53,016 bases of DNA from contig CALFWR010000038.1 in the NCBI GenBank assembly GCA_937928555.1, forward strand, positions 1 to 53,016. The letters run 5' to 3'. This DNA comes from an uncultured Pirellulaceae bacterium. GTDB lineage: Bacteria > Planctomycetota > Planctomycetia > Pirellulales > Pirellulaceae. This document shows, in pieces, positions 52,975-53,016 of the stretch; the stretch's first letter is position 1; every line of letters starts with the position of its first letter. Made by a program: the position numbers and the translations under genes. The notes beneath the pieces are model-generated. The model searched no databases. It saw nothing but the letters and a program-made list of their open reading frames with translations, and was not told where the DNA came from.

Positions 52975-53016
52975 CTCCACTAGGGACAGCATTACTTTTT
53001 AAGTTCAGGATCACCT

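Overview
The window reads as chromosome from a planctomycete, probably of the Pirellulales type (Rhodopirellula-like). The grounds are family content rather than any search: a DUF1501/DUF1800 pair, a DUF1559 prepilin-like protein, a DUF1598 protein, a BlaI regulator next to a giant M56 peptidase carrying many carboxypeptidase-regulatory-like repeats, a redoxin/cytochrome c/copper-monooxygenase-like/EF-hand fusion, and an EF-Tu with the GGxVRDxxKTVTI form of switch I. Genes are mostly short monocistrons or two- to three-gene operons on both strands, with intergenic gaps full of repeats.

Layout. 1-245: two nested copies of a dispersed MITE-like repeat. 698-2851: TadE / TadG-vWA / TadE pilus-assembly genes. 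2911-6507 (minus): a tightly overlapping operon of a DUF2726 protein, a thioredoxin-like plus prenyltransferase-barrel-like secreted protein, and a tandem methyltransferase. 6701-7822: tRNA-dihydrouridine synthase. 7922-10998 (minus): glycine-zipper protein and the redoxin fusion, with a long inverted repeat between them. 11099-14226: M28 glutaminyl-cyclase-like peptidase, membrane protein, a small conserved protein and panB. 14761-17260: remnant of an integrated element, made of a tRNA-Ala(GGC) 3' fragment, an A+T-richer two-gene cargo (a HEPN-like protein and its partner) and a broken tyrosine recombinase. 17309-27302: DUF817, fumC, pdxH, an AhpD-like protein, a 4Fe-4S uracil-DNA glycosylase-like protein, a lone tuf, membrane proteins and a GDPD-like protein. 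27328-31545 (minus): a fusion of GHMP kinase and UDP-sugar pyrophosphorylase, preceded by a GalU-like protein with a degenerate nucleotide-binding signature. 31759-36952: TerC, a secreted hypothetical, and DUF1501/DUF1800. 37011-41882 (minus): M56/BlaI with a palindromic operator. 42316-48778 (minus): PfkB kinase, GH63-like glucosidase, holB, tmk, DUF1559. 49233-52839: a HemP-like small gene, a seven-EF-hand protein and a DUF1598 protein.

The strongest unexplained signal is the dispersed repeat. Seven essentially complete copies plus three partial ones (about 100-230 bp) share the terminal inverted repeat CCCGGATTATTCACGA, and three copies are flanked by exact 5-bp direct repeats (ATAAA, CTAAA, TTAAG). 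Six complete copies are 186-187 bp and the seventh, a chimera, is 228 bp. Two unrelated core sequences share the same two ends, and there is one chimera and one nested insertion. Two copies sit exactly on the TAA stop codon of the gene before them and one interrupts the recombinase pseudogene. No transposase for them is in the window. Other points of interest are the tRNA-bounded remnant with its HEPN-like pair, the kinase/pyrophosphorylase fusion, and the three-gene DUF2726 operon.
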